64,000 nt of DNA from Bolinopsis microptera (GCF_026151205.1 NC_087074.1:6820001-6884000), one strand, 5' to 3'; positions 19,168 through 30,528 are shown, counted from the first letter of the stretch. Made by a program: numbers and translations. The notes: generated by a model not told the origin, from the sequence alone.

Positions 19168-20220
19168 TTGAAATCTGTTAACCAGAGAATAATAATATAC
19201 AATTATACCCGTTCTGGTTCCAGATGTAAGTTAGTACTTAAACCAAAAGCAGTTATAAAAAGGATTATCTATAACCAAGATCATGATCTAGGCAAACTTG
19301 ACCTCACAGCTATTGCAAACACCAAAGCAGCACTGAAAGCTGAAAAAGAAAAAGATTTTGCAGCAGAGAGACTCAGAATAGAAAACGCAATAAGTTCTCC
19401 ATCAAAGAAAATATCGTTTTCACTGGCTACACAAAAAGGCAGTTCATCTTGGCTGTCAGCCCTCCCAATGCAGTCTTATGGTTACAGCTTGAACAAGAAG
19501 GACTTTAGAGATGGTATATGTTTACGATATGGCTGGCCTATACAAGATATTGCTAAACACTGTGCGTGTGGAGAAAGAAACTCCGTCGATCATGCCCTTT
19601 CTTGTAAAAAAGGAGGGTATGTTTCCTTTAGACATACAGTGCTTGTAGAAACCGAAGCAGATCTACTACGTGAGGCTAAATGTAGAAACGTTTATACTGA
19701 GCCAGCTCTCTTACCAACGTCTCCAGAACTTCATCCCAAAGGAACTACTGCTGACAGCGGAGCAAGGCTAGATATTGTTGCAACTGGATTATATGGCAGG
19801 AACGCCAGGACTTTCATGGATGTAAGAATAACACACCCAAATGCACCATCAAACCTTAATGTTCCCCTGGACAAGTTGTACAAGAGAAATGAGGAAGAAA
19901 AAAAAACTAAGTATAACTCACGAGTCATCAACACTGAAAGAGCGTCTTTCATTCCTCTAGTGTTTTCTACAGCAGGGACTACAGCACCAGAATGTGACAG
20001 ATTTCACAAACGTCTTGCTAGATTGATATCAAAGAAGAGAAAGGAAAGCTACACAGATGTTATCAACTACATCAGGACCAAGATATGCTTTGCTATGCTT
20101 AAAAGCATAGTGGTATCAGTTCATGGTGTGAGGAGTCAAGAAGAAAAGAAAGTAACAAAAACGGTTGCTGACACAGCATTTGGACTTATACCTAGTATGA
20201 CCTCTTATGAGTGCCGTTAA
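19168..20220 (+). CDS. retroelement-type ORF: zinc-knuckle plus endonuclease-like C-terminal domain
   Basis: A 350-codon open frame without a good ATG near its start (it opens with TTG), so it is probably 5'-truncated. It has a helical charged N-terminal part, then GSSSWLSALPMQSYGYSLNK, FRDGICLRYGWP and a C-x-C-x8-H-x3-C cluster (CACGERNSVDHALSC). RHTVLVE follows, then ARLDIV, and 13 residues later FMDVRITHP. The spacing of D (LDIV) and D-x-R (DVR) resembles a PD-(D/E)XK nuclease core. Zn cluster then nuclease is the order seen at the C-terminus of R2/NeSL/HERO-type retrotransposons. Similar proteins are abundant in cnidarian and other genomes as mobile-element products. The reverse transcriptase itself is absent from this window. 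The frame is intact to the stop, so the insertion may be recent or the domain retained. Confidence 0.6.
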   Translation: MKSVNQRIIIYNYTRSGSRCKLVLKPKAVIKRIIYNQDHDLGKLDLTAIANTKAALKAEKEKDFAAERLRIENAISSPSKKISFSLATQKGSSSWLSALPMQSYGYSLNKKDFRDGICLRYGWPIQDIAKHCACGERNSVDHALSCKKGGYVSFRHTVLVETEADLLREAKCRNVYTEPALLPTSPELHPKGTTADSGARLDIVATGLYGRNARTFMDVRITHPNAPSNLNVPLDKLYKRNEEEKKTKYNSRVINTERASFIPLVFSTAGTTAPECDRFHKRLARLISKKRKESYTDVINYIRTKICFAMLKSIVVSVHGVRSQEEKKVTKTVADTAFGLIPSMTSYECR

Positions 20221-20857
20221 ATTATTAACAGGAAAATTGTTTTAATTTTGGTTGATCGAATGTTTTATATCAGATGTTGATTTCTTAAAGATAGGTGTAT
20301 ATTTTTGCTATTATTTCCATGAAAGGGGAGGTACAGATAAAGTACCAAACCTTATTGTGTATATTTGGTTGCAACTCCGGTAAATGATGAAACATGTCTC
20401 TTATGAGAGTGATACCGTGAGTTGCTTCCTTTTTCTTTTTTTTTTAAGTTATAAAAAGGAGCTAGTTGCCTGTAAGAGCTTTACTAGCACCCGATTTACC
20501 ACCTCTGGGGCACACACCCAGGCCTAAAACCAGCCGAACACAAAAATATATTATCATCACTAGTGGGTGGATTGACTCACAAGTCATTTATCAGCACGCA
20601 GCGTTAATATGAAGTTTATTATCGAATTTAGATTTGGCATACGGAACGTATAATAGTCCAAGTCTTATCGACAAAATCAGTGATGATAGATGTCAGTGAG
20701 TCTGTTTCACAAATGAGCGGAACTGTATATCAAATTAGTCAAAAACTAAATTATCAAGGAAATCACATATGAATAAATTATGTTCAACCAGAATAAATTA
20801 TGTTCAACCAGTAAACGAGTGTCTAAAGCTTTGGCAATTTATAACTTAATATTACAG

Positions 20858-21097
20858 GACCCTGGGCATGGGGTCAAGTTAGAACTTGATTATGTCTTTG
20901 CTCCTATTATATCACGCATGGTCCTTAGCCCCCTCGACAAAAATGCCGAGAGGTACCGAGATAGCAAATCAAATCGTTACCACTGCTTGGATATGATCAA
21001 AAGGGCGTCAGGGAATATCTGGGCTCACCTTCAGTTCTTAAAGTATGCCTTCAATCGAAGTTGGTCAAGGTTGGACAAGAAATATAACAAGAAGTAG
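20858..21097 (+). CDS. possible terminal exon of an unknown gene
   Basis: After an acceptor-like AATATTACAG the frame reads DPGHGVKLELDYVFAPIISR, then SPLDKNAERYRDSKSNRYHC and IWAHLQFLKYAFNRSW, to a stop. Composition and absence of low-complexity sequence look protein-like, and an AATAAA follows at about 21215. The upstream part of the open frame (20780-20857) contains an 18 bp tandem duplication and looks like intron. No partner exon or family was recognised. It could also be a relic of the neighbouring retroelement. Confidence 0.35.
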   Translation, partial: DPGHGVKLELDYVFAPIISRMVLSPLDKNAERYRDSKSNRYHCLDMIKRASGNIWAHLQFLKYAFNRSWSRLDKKYNKK

Positions 21098-21668
21098 CAA
21101 AATTTTCATAAATATTATCCGAGAAACAAATTTGTTACAATAATAACGAACAAAACAAATTAAAACGTGCATGTGTGTCATGTAAGACAGCCATGGTAAA
21201 ACTTCAAAGGGCTAAATAAATCGTACTGGGCTTAGAGCTTGGAGCTTTCAGAATTTATCCGACGCTCGATTTTTTAAGAAATAAATAATCGATATCGTTG
21301 CCAATGTTCCCGGTACGGGAACAATTGTCAAAATATGAGATATTCCTTGCGATAATTTTCATGCGCGGCGCGCGGATCTAAAGAATATCCCATATTCTGA
21401 CAATTGAGCTAAACTATAAATAAAATGTTCGCTACTAAAAAATATACTGTCAAATGATCATTGTATGATTGTAAAAATCACACTGCCAAATTTATCATTA
21501 TGCATTGTATTTGCAATTCGATTTAATAAATATTCCAAAATCATTTGTTTGCTTACGCAATTTAAACATAAATTTACATCCAAGTTAACGTACTACAAGT
21601 ATACTAATTTGCCATAATTTGATTTCACAAATGGTATAAATCATAATTTATTGTTTTAAAGGAAAAAT

Positions 21669-21770
21669 TGTAGGTTTATAACCTACCAAGACGCGCGCCG
21701 AGTTGGACTCGTCGACGGTCTTAACACTTAATATTTGAAACAAATTTTTAACGAGTATCACCTGTTAAGA
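21669..21770 (-). repeat. dispersed repeat family A, inverse fragment
   Basis: Contains TAGGTTTATAACCTACCAAG, ACGCGCGCCGAGTTGGACTC and GTCGACGGTC, the inverse of 1500-1580. Confidence 0.6.
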
Positions 21771-22196
21771 AAAAAAATTATTTGTGCATAAATTTTAAAT
21801 ATTATTGCTTAAATTTAATTTACGTTTTGGCTTTTTAATGGCTTAACATATGATATATATAAATATATATATTTCGTTGCTGTACTCCTACATATCGCAA
21901 TAAATAAATTCGTTCAATGTCATACAATTCAAGACCAGTAAATAATTTAATTGGTCCATAGACTACTGTATAAAATTCTCAATATAAGCTTTTGAACAAT
22001 AATAAATAAATTAAAAACACACAACAACCTTTGGTGTGTAAAAATGATTAAACAGCCTCATTTTGACACAAAATATCTTTCATAATATTATAGTATATGC
22101 TATAATATTAAAACTGTTTAGTTGAGTTCAGGTAACAGAATTTAACTGTAATAGCACCTTTGCTGTGTTATCCACTGTTGAGATGTAGCCATATTT

Positions 22197-22281
22197 TCGT
22201 CCGGTCTAACATTGACCCCGGCTCATGAAATATGTGCTTCGTTCCAGACGAATCGTCCGGTCTAACATTGAACCCGGCTCA
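22197..22281 (+). repeat. direct repeat, 29 bp, two copies
   Basis: TCGTCCGGTCTAACATTGA plus (C/A)CCCGGCTCA occurs at 22197-22225 and 22253-22281 with one mismatch. The function is unknown. The flanking 21.8-22.85 kb has no other recognised content. Confidence 0.6.
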
Positions 22282-22860
22282 CTAATCATAGGGATGGTGT
22301 AGTTATAGTAGCTGGAATATGATCAACTTTTTATGGTTTTATCTCTATTCGAAGGAATTCTTCTGCATCCTAACATATGAAAAGATTTGAATAATTTAAA
22401 AATGTATTTTTCATTTGAATTTGGATTGCAACTTTTCTTTAATTGCATTTTGTGCTAAAAATCAAATGAAAATAAATTTCATGTATTTTGGAGAGATTTG
22501 TTTTAATTTTTAGCGCCGCGCACATTATCTCATCCGTGACTCTCAAGAATCGAGCGCTGTCGTAACATTACATTTGTTAAATTACTGTTTAATGATTATT
22601 CCCTGATTTTCCACGGTTACAAAAACTTTTTGTTTTTAGCAAATAAATGACACCACAGTCAGTCTTAACACATTTTAATAGGTTATCTGAACATTTTCTT
22701 TGTATTTAATCTTGGGCGACCATCGATAGGAAAAGGGATACAAGTAAATTTCAATGTCATCATTGCTTCATGTCAAATTGCCCTGACAGACAGTCTGTCA
22801 AACAAACGTTTAAACACGAATAAAACTATCTAATAATCATGATAATTTAAAGTGTTAAAA

Positions 22861-23000
22861 AAAAAAAAAGGGGGGGGGGGGGGGGGGGACCCCCAACCCA
22901 TGTAGCTGAGACACCTCACAGCAAGTAGACCAAAGTGGCTCTTGCTTGTGAAAGGTGCGTCAACTACCCGCCGAAGCGGTGGGTTGGGAGTCCCCCCTGG
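22861..23000. mobile_element. short foldback element with a three-way-junction fold
   Basis: It is preceded by A and G runs. The basal stem pairs GGGGGGAC (22883-22890) with GTCCCCCC (22990-22997) and CCCAACCCA (22892-22900) with TGGGTTGGG (22980-22988). Inside lie a long imperfect hairpin (22902-22967, GTAG/CTAC closing, GCAAG/CTTGC near the loop) and a perfect small hairpin CCGC-CGAA-GCGG (22968-22979). Only one base is unpaired at the junction. It could be a MITE remnant or an RNA with a defined fold. Confidence 0.6.
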
Positions 23001-23323
23001 GATCATTTCGTCCGTAAAATTATATACAACATAAAATAGTACAGTAAAATATCAAAATGTACATAAACAAATCTAGGAGACCTCAAAGCTCGTCTTCTGG
23101 GGGATGAGGTTGAAGGAGATGTCAGTGTTTAAAGTGTTTAACATTTAAATTATCATATTGTTTGAATTTCTGTTTCTTGCAGTTTCAAACAGTATGTTTC
23201 TTGAAACACCCTGTATACATTCAATTAAATCAAGTGATGCAAGTGGCAAAGCACAGTCGAATCAAGTGTCGCAATTGGCAGAGCACAAATTGCAATACAT
23301 GTATCCATCATCAGGGCAGGGAT

Positions 23324-23610
23324 CAGTGGCGTAACGAAAGGCCCTGCTGACCCCGCTGTGCAGGGGGGCGCCGTCTTAGGGGGGCGCCAAATCGTCGTTT
23401 GAAAGTGGGACAATTTCGAAAACTTAACTAAAGTACTAGCAAAACTGCGCGTTTTGCTCTAGATACACACTTTTTTAGATATTTTACCGGCGTATTCTCT
23501 AAAATCACCTAATTTGTTCAATTTTAGGGAGGGCACCAAAAGGGGAGGGGGCGCCAACAGGGGGGCGCTTTTTTCGGCAGGGGGCGCCAACAGGCAACGT
23601 TACGCCACTG
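23324..23610. mobile_element. 287 bp hAT-type MITE
   Basis: The ends CAGTGGCGTAACG and CGTTACGCCACTG are perfect inverses, and the flanks are an exact 8 bp duplication, GCAGGGAT (23316-23323 and 23611-23618). The interior is GC-rich with repeated GGGGGCGCC words. Both the CAGTGGCGTA terminus and the 8 bp duplication are diagnostic of hAT. Confidence 0.9.
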
Positions 23611-23984
23611 GCAGGGATGACGTTTTGCTTTGACATTTTCACACTTCCTGCAACCACTGTTAACCTTAGGTATTGGTACCAGTAACTACACCGTTGTTAT
23701 ATGAAAAGGTAGTAAAGAATCATATCAAGTCATACAGTATCAAGTCATACGCTTATACAGCAAAGCCCTGGGAAATACATAATTAGTGATATAAAGCAAC
23801 TTAACAGTATGAGACTTCTGAAAGAGGGGTCTCATGTTTGCTGTCCATCTTCTTTCCTCTGTACCCACGTAGAGCAAAATGTCCTCAAAATTGCAAACCT
23901 TATTCTCGTTCTCGTAGAATTAAAGCTATTTCCGTACAGCCTAAGCCTAAGTAAGCTTTTTTTAATTTTTATTTTGTATTTTTT

Positions 23985-24140
23985 AATTTTGTTAGTCGGC
24001 CGACATGTCTTGGGTTGTACTGCAACTGGACCTAACAAGTTTATTATCGGATGTTTACTTAAATTTATTATGATATCATTATTCATTGTAATGGCAATAA
24101 ATTTAAATTTTGTTTTACTTAAATTTTGTTTTACTTCTCA
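23985..24140 (+). repeat. dispersed repeat family B, copy 2
   Basis: It matches the reverse complement of 16310-16470 (AACAAGTTTATTATCGGATG, TGATATCATTATTCATTGTA, repeated AAATTTTGTTTTAC). Confidence 0.6.
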
Positions 24141-24319
24141 CATGTCTAACTACATCACAAACCCTCTCCTTCTTTCTGATCAATTATTACCCTGGTGATA
24201 CATGAGCCGGTAACAATCTGTTGTATTATTAGCACTTTAGAGCAAATAAAAGCTCGAAAGCTTGGTACTGAGAGACTGTAAATGAAAAAGTTGGACATTA
24301 TGTTCACACTGGGCAAGTA

Positions 24320-24476
24320 CAGTAAGACCCTGATTTACCGCGCCCCAATAACTGATTTACCGCAAATCCTGATATACCGCAGCCATCTCCTTTCCCCAAA
24401 TAGGGCTTCACATGTATAATGTAAACCGCAGATGTTTCCTTTTCCCCAGACACCGCGGTAAATCAGGGTTTTACTG
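24320..24476. mobile_element. 157 bp pogo/Tigger-like MITE
   Basis: The left end CAGTAAGACCCTGATTTACC and the inverse right end (CAGTAAAACCCTGATTTACC) differ at one base. Both are bordered by TA (24318-24319, 24477-24478). A third GATTTACCGC copy lies just inside the left end. CAGTAAAACC termini with TA duplication fit the pogo/Tigger branch of Tc1-mariner. Confidence 0.8.
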
Positions 24477-24479
24477 TAC

Positions 24480-25630
24480 TCAGCAAGTTTTTCCAGCTCC
24501 CAGCTGCATGATGTGGCCTCTGAATCTAAAAAAAATTTCTTGTGTAGGACAGAGCGTATGGGAGCATTACATACATAGAAACACAGTACACCAGTCAGAA
24601 CCACAGTTACTACTCCTTGTAGATTCATGCCCAGTGATCTCCTTGCCCTATATGCTACTTTCCTGGCGTAACAAACGTATCTTAAGGTAAGACAGTGGTT
24701 ATCAACACTGTTATTATACACATGGAACTCACAAAGCCTTTCACCAAAGAAGGAATACCACTCTGGATACTCTGTTCCTGATTATCTTATGTTGTGCAGC
24801 TGAAAACCACCATCATCATGTTTGAAATTAGTGTTATAAGAGAGTCCACGCCAGCTTCCCAGAAAAGTGTGCAAACCAGATGTGCTGTTTTTTTCGACCA
24901 GGTCTTTGTTTTGAGAGGAGATGTTTAAAGTAGTAACTTGCTACTCGTCAACACACAAATAAACTTTTTGCTCACTCGAAATGCGGCATATGGAAGTAAC
25001 TTCTCTCCAATGGCCAATGTGTCGCCAAGGACCCAAGCCTGGGAAGTCATTGATATAATTGTAGGTAGCTTGTTGGCAAGTTAGAGCACCAAGTTACATA
25101 CAGCCATGTGTTGGATTACAGCGACTATGATCTTGTTCAGTTTCAAAGCTTTTTACTGTATTTATGCTATCAGAATGATAGTGTCTCCAACTAAGGAGGA
25201 AACAAGTACTGTAGTCAGATACGCTATCAGGATATATCGCTCTGTATTGTCTTGTTTCCCCCTGATTGTGCAGTTGTTATTATGCAGCATAGTGAGAAGC
25301 ACTTTCAAACTCTGCTTGTATTTAAACAAATCAAGATAAATAGTGGCAGTAATTAAACAACACTAAATAACAGACAATGTCCGATGTGTTGGACAATTAA
25401 TGTGATGGACTCACTGGGTATTGAGTTACAACCTTTTAGTCCCCCTTACTTAGGAGCACATTCAAGGACCACAAAGGCAGTTTTTTCTTTCGTTTTCGAG
25501 AGTGCGGCCAGTGAAATTGTCTGTAGAAGTGTAATTTTAGTCTTGCTGGAGAAAAAGTACTAGTAGTATTAGTGGAGAATAAGGCATAAGGGGAGCAACT
25601 CTGAGTCTCATAAACAAAAGTTTCGTGCAG
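24480..25630. other. intergenic, nothing recognised
   Basis: Short open frames on both strands show no motif. An inverted pair CTGAGTCTCAT / ATGAGACTCAG at about 25600-25650 brackets the start of the LINE open frame. Confidence 0.35.
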
Positions 25631-25640
25631 TTTCGAAAGA

Positions 25641-27482
25641 ATGAGACTCAGTGTTGAGGATGATTCCGATGATGCTCTTATCTCCAAGAAATTCTGGACC
25701 TACGTTAAATCTAAATCAAAGTCAACCAGGATCCCTGAAACTGTCAAATATCATAATCGCTTTCGAAACAATCCATCTGATCAAGCTGCCCTTTTTAACG
25801 AATATTTTTATGAGCAGTTTTCTCAAGAGAGCGATTATGGCATTGACATAGATTTTCGTGATGATTGTTTTTCAAGTCTTGTGTTTAGTAGAGAAGATGT
25901 TCTGTTGATTCTTAAAAAGTTAAATCCTAACAAGGCCCCTGGCCCTGATGGGATTCATGGGAGAGTCCTCAAAAACTGTGCCCAAAGCCTTGCATACCCA
26001 CTTAGTGTTTTATTTAACCTGTCTTTCTCGAGCGGATGCATACCCCCTGATTGGAAGCTGGCACTTGTAGTACCAGTGCACAAAAAGGGCAATAAGTCTT
26101 CGGTTGAGAACTACAGGCCTATCTCGTTAACATCTCTTGTAATGAAAGTCTTTGAAAGGTGCATAAAGACTGCATTATACGCTGCATGTTCTGATCTGTT
26201 GGATGACCGACAACACGGTTTTGTTAATGAACGTTCATGCACAACCCAAATGATACCTTTCACGGACAATCTTGCACTTGCATTGAATAACAGGTCCAGG
26301 ACTGATATAATATATTTTGATTTTGCGAAAGCTTTTGATAGCGTTTCGCATGACCTCATTTTAAGTAAATTAAAGAATATTTTTAATGTCGATGGACTAA
26401 TGCTTAAATTTATTAAGTCCTATCTTGAGGGGCGACAACAACAAGTAGTGATAGGAGGCCAAACATCTTCTTCTCTACCAGTTCGGTCTGGTGTCCCTCA
26501 AGGTTCTATACTTGGCCCTTTATTGTTTGTAATATTTATAAATGACATGTTCTCCTGTGTGTCTGAAGACACCAATATCGCCCTTTATGCAGATGACACT
26601 AAAATTTGGAGGGAGATCCTTGGTTACCCTGACCATCACATAATCCAAAATGACATCAACAGATTATATGATTGGTCAGTGAGAAATCGAATGAAGTTCC
26701 ACCCACAAAAGTGCAAAGCCCTCTCTGTGTCCCTGCAAAGAAACGTGCTGGATAACTTGCCATTCAATACCTTCTTTTATAAACTTTCTGGAAGTGATAT
26801 TGACTTTGTGCCCTCTCAGTCAGATTTAGGAGTCGCAATAAACTCCAGGTTTAATTGGGGTGCACAATGTAAAGCGCTTGTTTCCAAAGCTACCTCTAGA
26901 CTTGGACTACTTAAGAGAACATGTCATTTCACTACTGATAAAAGGCAGAAAAGATCGTTCTATTTAGCGTTAATTAGGTCTATATTTGAACATTGTTCTG
27001 TCATATGGTCCCCTCAATCTGCAACTCATCTTCAACAGTTTGTTGCTATCCAAAAGAGGGCTATTAAATGGATCAATGGTGAACCTTACTCCAGTTATAA
27101 TGACGATAAACTTGCTACAGAGCAAAAGAAACTAAATATTCTCCCTGTTAAACAGAAGTTTATTTATAACGATCTTATGACCTTCTATAAAATAGTGAAT
27201 AGCATAATTCCAGTTTCGCTCCCTACATATATAGTCCTATGCCGTCCAGAGGGCACCCGATACACTAGGCACAATGCTCAAATAATTGATATGTCGGATA
27301 CTTCAACTTACATGAGTACCACTGTGCCCTGCTCGGATGCCTTCCGAAATAGCTTTTTTCATAGATCTATGCTGAAATGGAATAGTCTACCAGTATGTAT
27401 CCGGCAGTCAGAGCGGATTTCTACTTTTAAGGCCAAACTGATCAAGTACCTCTGGGCTGCCGATACAGTCTGGCCAGATTAG
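25641..27482 (+). CDS. CR1/jockey-type non-LTR retrotransposon reverse transcriptase, 5'-truncated
   Basis: This 613-residue open frame carries the RT blocks in order: NKAPGPDGIHGRVL (97-110), NYRPISLTS (157-165), DRQHGF (189-194), motif A YFDFAKAFDSVSHD (225-238), GVPQGSILGPLLF (284-296) and the catalytic YADD (316-319). A thumb and connection region follows with an FEHCSVIWSP-like motif. The apurinic endonuclease domain that precedes RT in full-length CR1/L2/Rex1-type elements is missing, and a stop lies a short way upstream of the ATG. This ATG is therefore internal and the copy is truncated. The RT frame itself has no stop or frameshift, which suggests a young insertion. The 3' untranslated part runs to about 27.9 kb. 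Confidence 0.9.
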   Translation: MRLSVEDDSDDALISKKFWTYVKSKSKSTRIPETVKYHNRFRNNPSDQAALFNEYFYEQFSQESDYGIDIDFRDDCFSSLVFSREDVLLILKKLNPNKAPGPDGIHGRVLKNCAQSLAYPLSVLFNLSFSSGCIPPDWKLALVVPVHKKGNKSSVENYRPISLTSLVMKVFERCIKTALYAACSDLLDDRQHGFVNERSCTTQMIPFTDNLALALNNRSRTDIIYFDFAKAFDSVSHDLILSKLKNIFNVDGLMLKFIKSYLEGRQQQVVIGGQTSSSLPVRSGVPQGSILGPLLFVIFINDMFSCVSEDTNIALYADDTKIWREILGYPDHHIIQNDINRLYDWSVRNRMKFHPQKCKALSVSLQRNVLDNLPFNTFFYKLSGSDIDFVPSQSDLGVAINSRFNWGAQCKALVSKATSRLGLLKRTCHFTTDKRQKRSFYLALIRSIFEHCSVIWSPQSATHLQQFVAIQKRAIKWINGEPYSSYNDDKLATEQKKLNILPVKQKFIYNDLMTFYKIVNSIIPVSLPTYIVLCRPEGTRYTRHNAQIIDMSDTSTYMSTTVPCSDAFRNSFFHRSMLKWNSLPVCIRQSERISTFKAKLIKYLWAADTVWPD

Positions 27483-27898
27483 CTCATCAGTCTTATGAGT
27501 CTCAGAAATTTGTTTTTGTTGGTTACAATTCTGTCCGTCCAATTTCCTATCTGCTTGTCCTTTTCTTTTTTCTTTATCAGTTGTGACGGAATTGTAATGA
27601 ACAAAATCCTTATAATTATTTATGATATGTTTGATTTCTTGTTAATGTTTGTCATTCAAATTTGGTAGACGGCCCCAACGTTAATGTGGCTCTTGCTATG
27701 TGTTGGTTCAGCCGAATTAATTATTATATAATCAAGTTTATTTTTCTCGTTAGTTGTCATCCGGCCATACATTAAGCAACTTATATTGCAGTACCATTTA
27801 CCATTTAGTATATCAAAATATGTCATTGTATTTTTGCATGGCTGAAATGTAACGCTTGATTTATATATATAATGATTAATTGAATTTTCAAATAAAAA
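27483..27898 (+). mobile_element. 3' untranslated region of the LINE
   Basis: It continues from the RT stop through CCCCAACGTTAATGTGGCTC and GTTGGTTCAGCCG to an A-rich end AATAAAAAAG. No clean target duplication was picked out, so the exact border is uncertain. Confidence 0.5.
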
Positions 27899-28162
27899 AG
27901 TACTAAGGTGATATTCTTACAACTGAGTTAATCGTGCAATATGAAGCTACTCGATATATATGGTACAAATTGTTGTTAAATTGTACTGTACAGTTAACAG
28001 TATTGTCTTTGGGGAACAGTTTCATTTCGAATCTAATAAATACCATTCATTATAGACTGCAAAATTTAAATAATGTGATATGTGGTTTAAGATTTCATTC
28101 TTTAATTTATATATTTATTCCCAAACCGACTATAAATAACATTTCTCTTAATAGCTGTAGTG

Positions 28163-28264
28163 ATGGCTGCCCATGTAGAGAAGTGCAGATCGTCCATTGA
28201 GAAATTTCTGGTGAAATATCCTGCTGTCGATGAACTCGTAGGGAAAGCTTCAAATGCTACAAAG
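28163..28264 (+). CDS. REEP5: receptor expression-enhancing protein (REEP5/6 type), first coding exon
   Basis: REEP5/6 (TB2/DP1/HVA22 family, yeast Yop1) proteins shape tubular ER with paired membrane hairpins. This exon encodes MAAHVEKCRSSIEKFLVKYP and AVDELVGKASNATK, then the donor AAG|GTATGT in phase 0. An acceptor-like TCTCTTAATAG sits eight bases before the ATG, so a non-coding 5' exon is likely. Exons 2 and 3 carry the DP1 core; two alternative last exons give 299 or 176 residues (human REEP5 has 189). The gene spans 23.5 kb, with introns of 2,076 bp, 708 bp and about 19-20 kb, and the last intron houses another receptor gene. REEP5 and REEP6 are not separable here; the symbol denotes the group. 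Confidence 0.88.
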
Positions 28265-30340
28265 GTATGTGAGATCCATCAATTGTATTTAGACCAACAC
28301 GAAGTTTTTAATGAGAAGCTTCAAGAACACACAAAATAGCAAGTCAATACAGTAAGTTTGTTAATACAAAAAGTCCTGTTTCTCCTGTTGTGGCTCCTTT
28401 GTCCTTTAACTCCTCGATAAGATTAATTGTCCTATTTTTTGTTACATAGTCGATCTGAGCTGATGATCAGTCCTTTAGATTCTCTGTTCATAATTAGATT
28501 ATAAGCTTAATCTGCAAGATTGACTGTATCAATTAGTAAAGTCCCTGTAATCGGCACTTTTACACTTGAATATGATCCATCTTTACATGTTACCTATCTT
28601 GGGCACTCCAGCCAACCTCGAGTTGGGAAACTATCAAGTTACCACGTAAAACTCTAATATTCTGGATCTAACCACCATCCGTTTATACTTTAGCATGCCC
28701 AGTACGAGCTGACAATGTTTTACTGTGATATTGTACTAGCTGAAATTTGTCACTTATTGACGTAGCATGTCTCATACACGGCTCACTCATACATAGCTCA
28801 CTCGTACTTCTAACAACACTGAGAATACTTTTTATTTAGAACTGAGATAATATTATTGTGTGGCAATTGTAGAAAGTATTGTTATTATACCAAACAATAT
28901 CCTTCACTGGACACTAGTAGTGTGCCCTTGCTTTTTGTAATGCAATCAGGATATAATACCAATCTAGCCTTAGAGTGCTACTTTTGAAGAATATACACTA
29001 TACAGAAATGAAATTGCTAGATTGGAGAATATCTATGGGGTCAATCTGATATTATGCGCAAGTGCTCAAGTAGTCATGGTGTCAGGTGTACACATGATTT
29101 ATTCATCTCTAGAACTGGTAGATGCACCATATTATATATTCTAGAAGCTAGTGGTCGACTTAATTCAGCTGAATTATTTAAATTACAGCGTAAGAGATGC
29201 TTCAAATATCAGAGCCGTTTTATAAAATCCAGAATCTTCCTTACGTCTTTCATTCTATTGTATTCTATTTTATTCGCGAACATATACGGTTTGCTTAATT
29301 AATCAGTTAAGTTATAGTGAACTCAACGAGTGAATTTCATGGTCACTTGTTAAGCTCGATTTTACAGAGAAAATGTACGAAAAATGTGAACACGATACAT
29401 GACCTATTTAAAACATTTATATTTCTACTATGCACAGACGTCAGGAACACACCTTACAAGAATTCCACTATTTTCTGCAGAACAATTTAATTGAATTATC
29501 TTGTACTTACTTTGCTGACAACCAAAAGTGGGCAAATCTACATTTTCATATTGCATAACTCATACAACATGGACAAGTATCCTAGAGTCGCTATTAGATG
29601 TAGCCATTATTGTGTTATATATAAGCAAATTCTTACATCATACAAGCAATTAATATGCGTGTATTATTATTACGTACAGAACGTGCAGATCCAGGAGGTC
29701 CATTGTTAATGTTACAAGCGTAACACGTGCACACTGTGCGTTACACGTGCACACGTGCACAGGTTATTGGTATTACTTTGACTGTAGAGTTGAACTGATG
29801 TAATAATGCTTAATAAGTAGTTACATAGTTACATAACTGAGAGTACCTCCACTACTTATAAGCAGTAACTATAGTGAAACTAATGTATTTGTAAGCAGTA
29901 ACTAGTGAAATTAATGTGAAACTAATATATTTGGTTATGAATTATTAGCAAGAAATAACCAAAGCCTGTTCGTTAGGTCTGGTTAATTTATTTACGAGAT
30001 GGAATTACCCGTGAAGCTAGGCTATGAAGTAACGATGCAGCTAAATAAAGCCCTTATTTCACCTGATTACCAAATAGAATATACGTTGGGTTAATATCCT
30101 CCTTGTGTTAATTAACGTTATGTTTCTCCTTCTGCATCTCATTAGCAAACTTAAAATAACAACACTACCATGCAAATTGCAAAAAGCCTTGATAATCCCG
30201 CGTCAGAACTTAAATCTGAATTATGTTTCAACCCCCAATTTATCACCAACAAACAATTTTGTTTATTTAACACTAACTCCTTATTTAACACTAACACTGT
30301 TGTTTATTTAACACTAACTCCTGTTAACTAACACTTCCAG
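28265..30340 (+). other. REEP5 intron 1
   Basis: AT-rich with no recognised insertion. A cluster of ACACGTGCACA words lies near 29730-29760. Confidence 0.6.
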
Positions 30341-30528
30341 GTGAGCAAGGTGAACCTGATAATGGGAGTGATTGCGTTCACAGCAGTGTGGTTAGCTATC
30401 GGATACGGTGCACCTTTCCTCTGTGACTTCATAGGATTCGTCTTCCCCGCTTATCTTTCCTTCAAAGCTGTAGAGAGTGCTGATACTCGTGACGACACTC
30501 AGTGGCTCACATACTGGATTGTTTACAG
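30341..30528 (+). CDS. REEP5: REEP5/6-type protein, exon 2
   Basis: Bounded by the acceptor ACACTTCCAG and the donor TACAG|GTAATT. It encodes residues 35-96: the first hydrophobic hairpin (VNLIMGVIAFTAVWLAIGYG), then LCDFIGFVFPAYLSFKAVES and the family hallmark DDTQWLTYW (85-93). The exon ends in phase 2. Confidence 0.93.

Noticed and set aside
22883-22997. Hammerhead or HDV ribozyme in the three-way-junction element
   Set aside because: No CUGANGA/GAAA core in the right order and no nested double pseudoknot could be drawn.
24335-24721. 128-residue open frame on the - strand
   Set aside because: It runs through the pogo-like MITE and has no domain signature.
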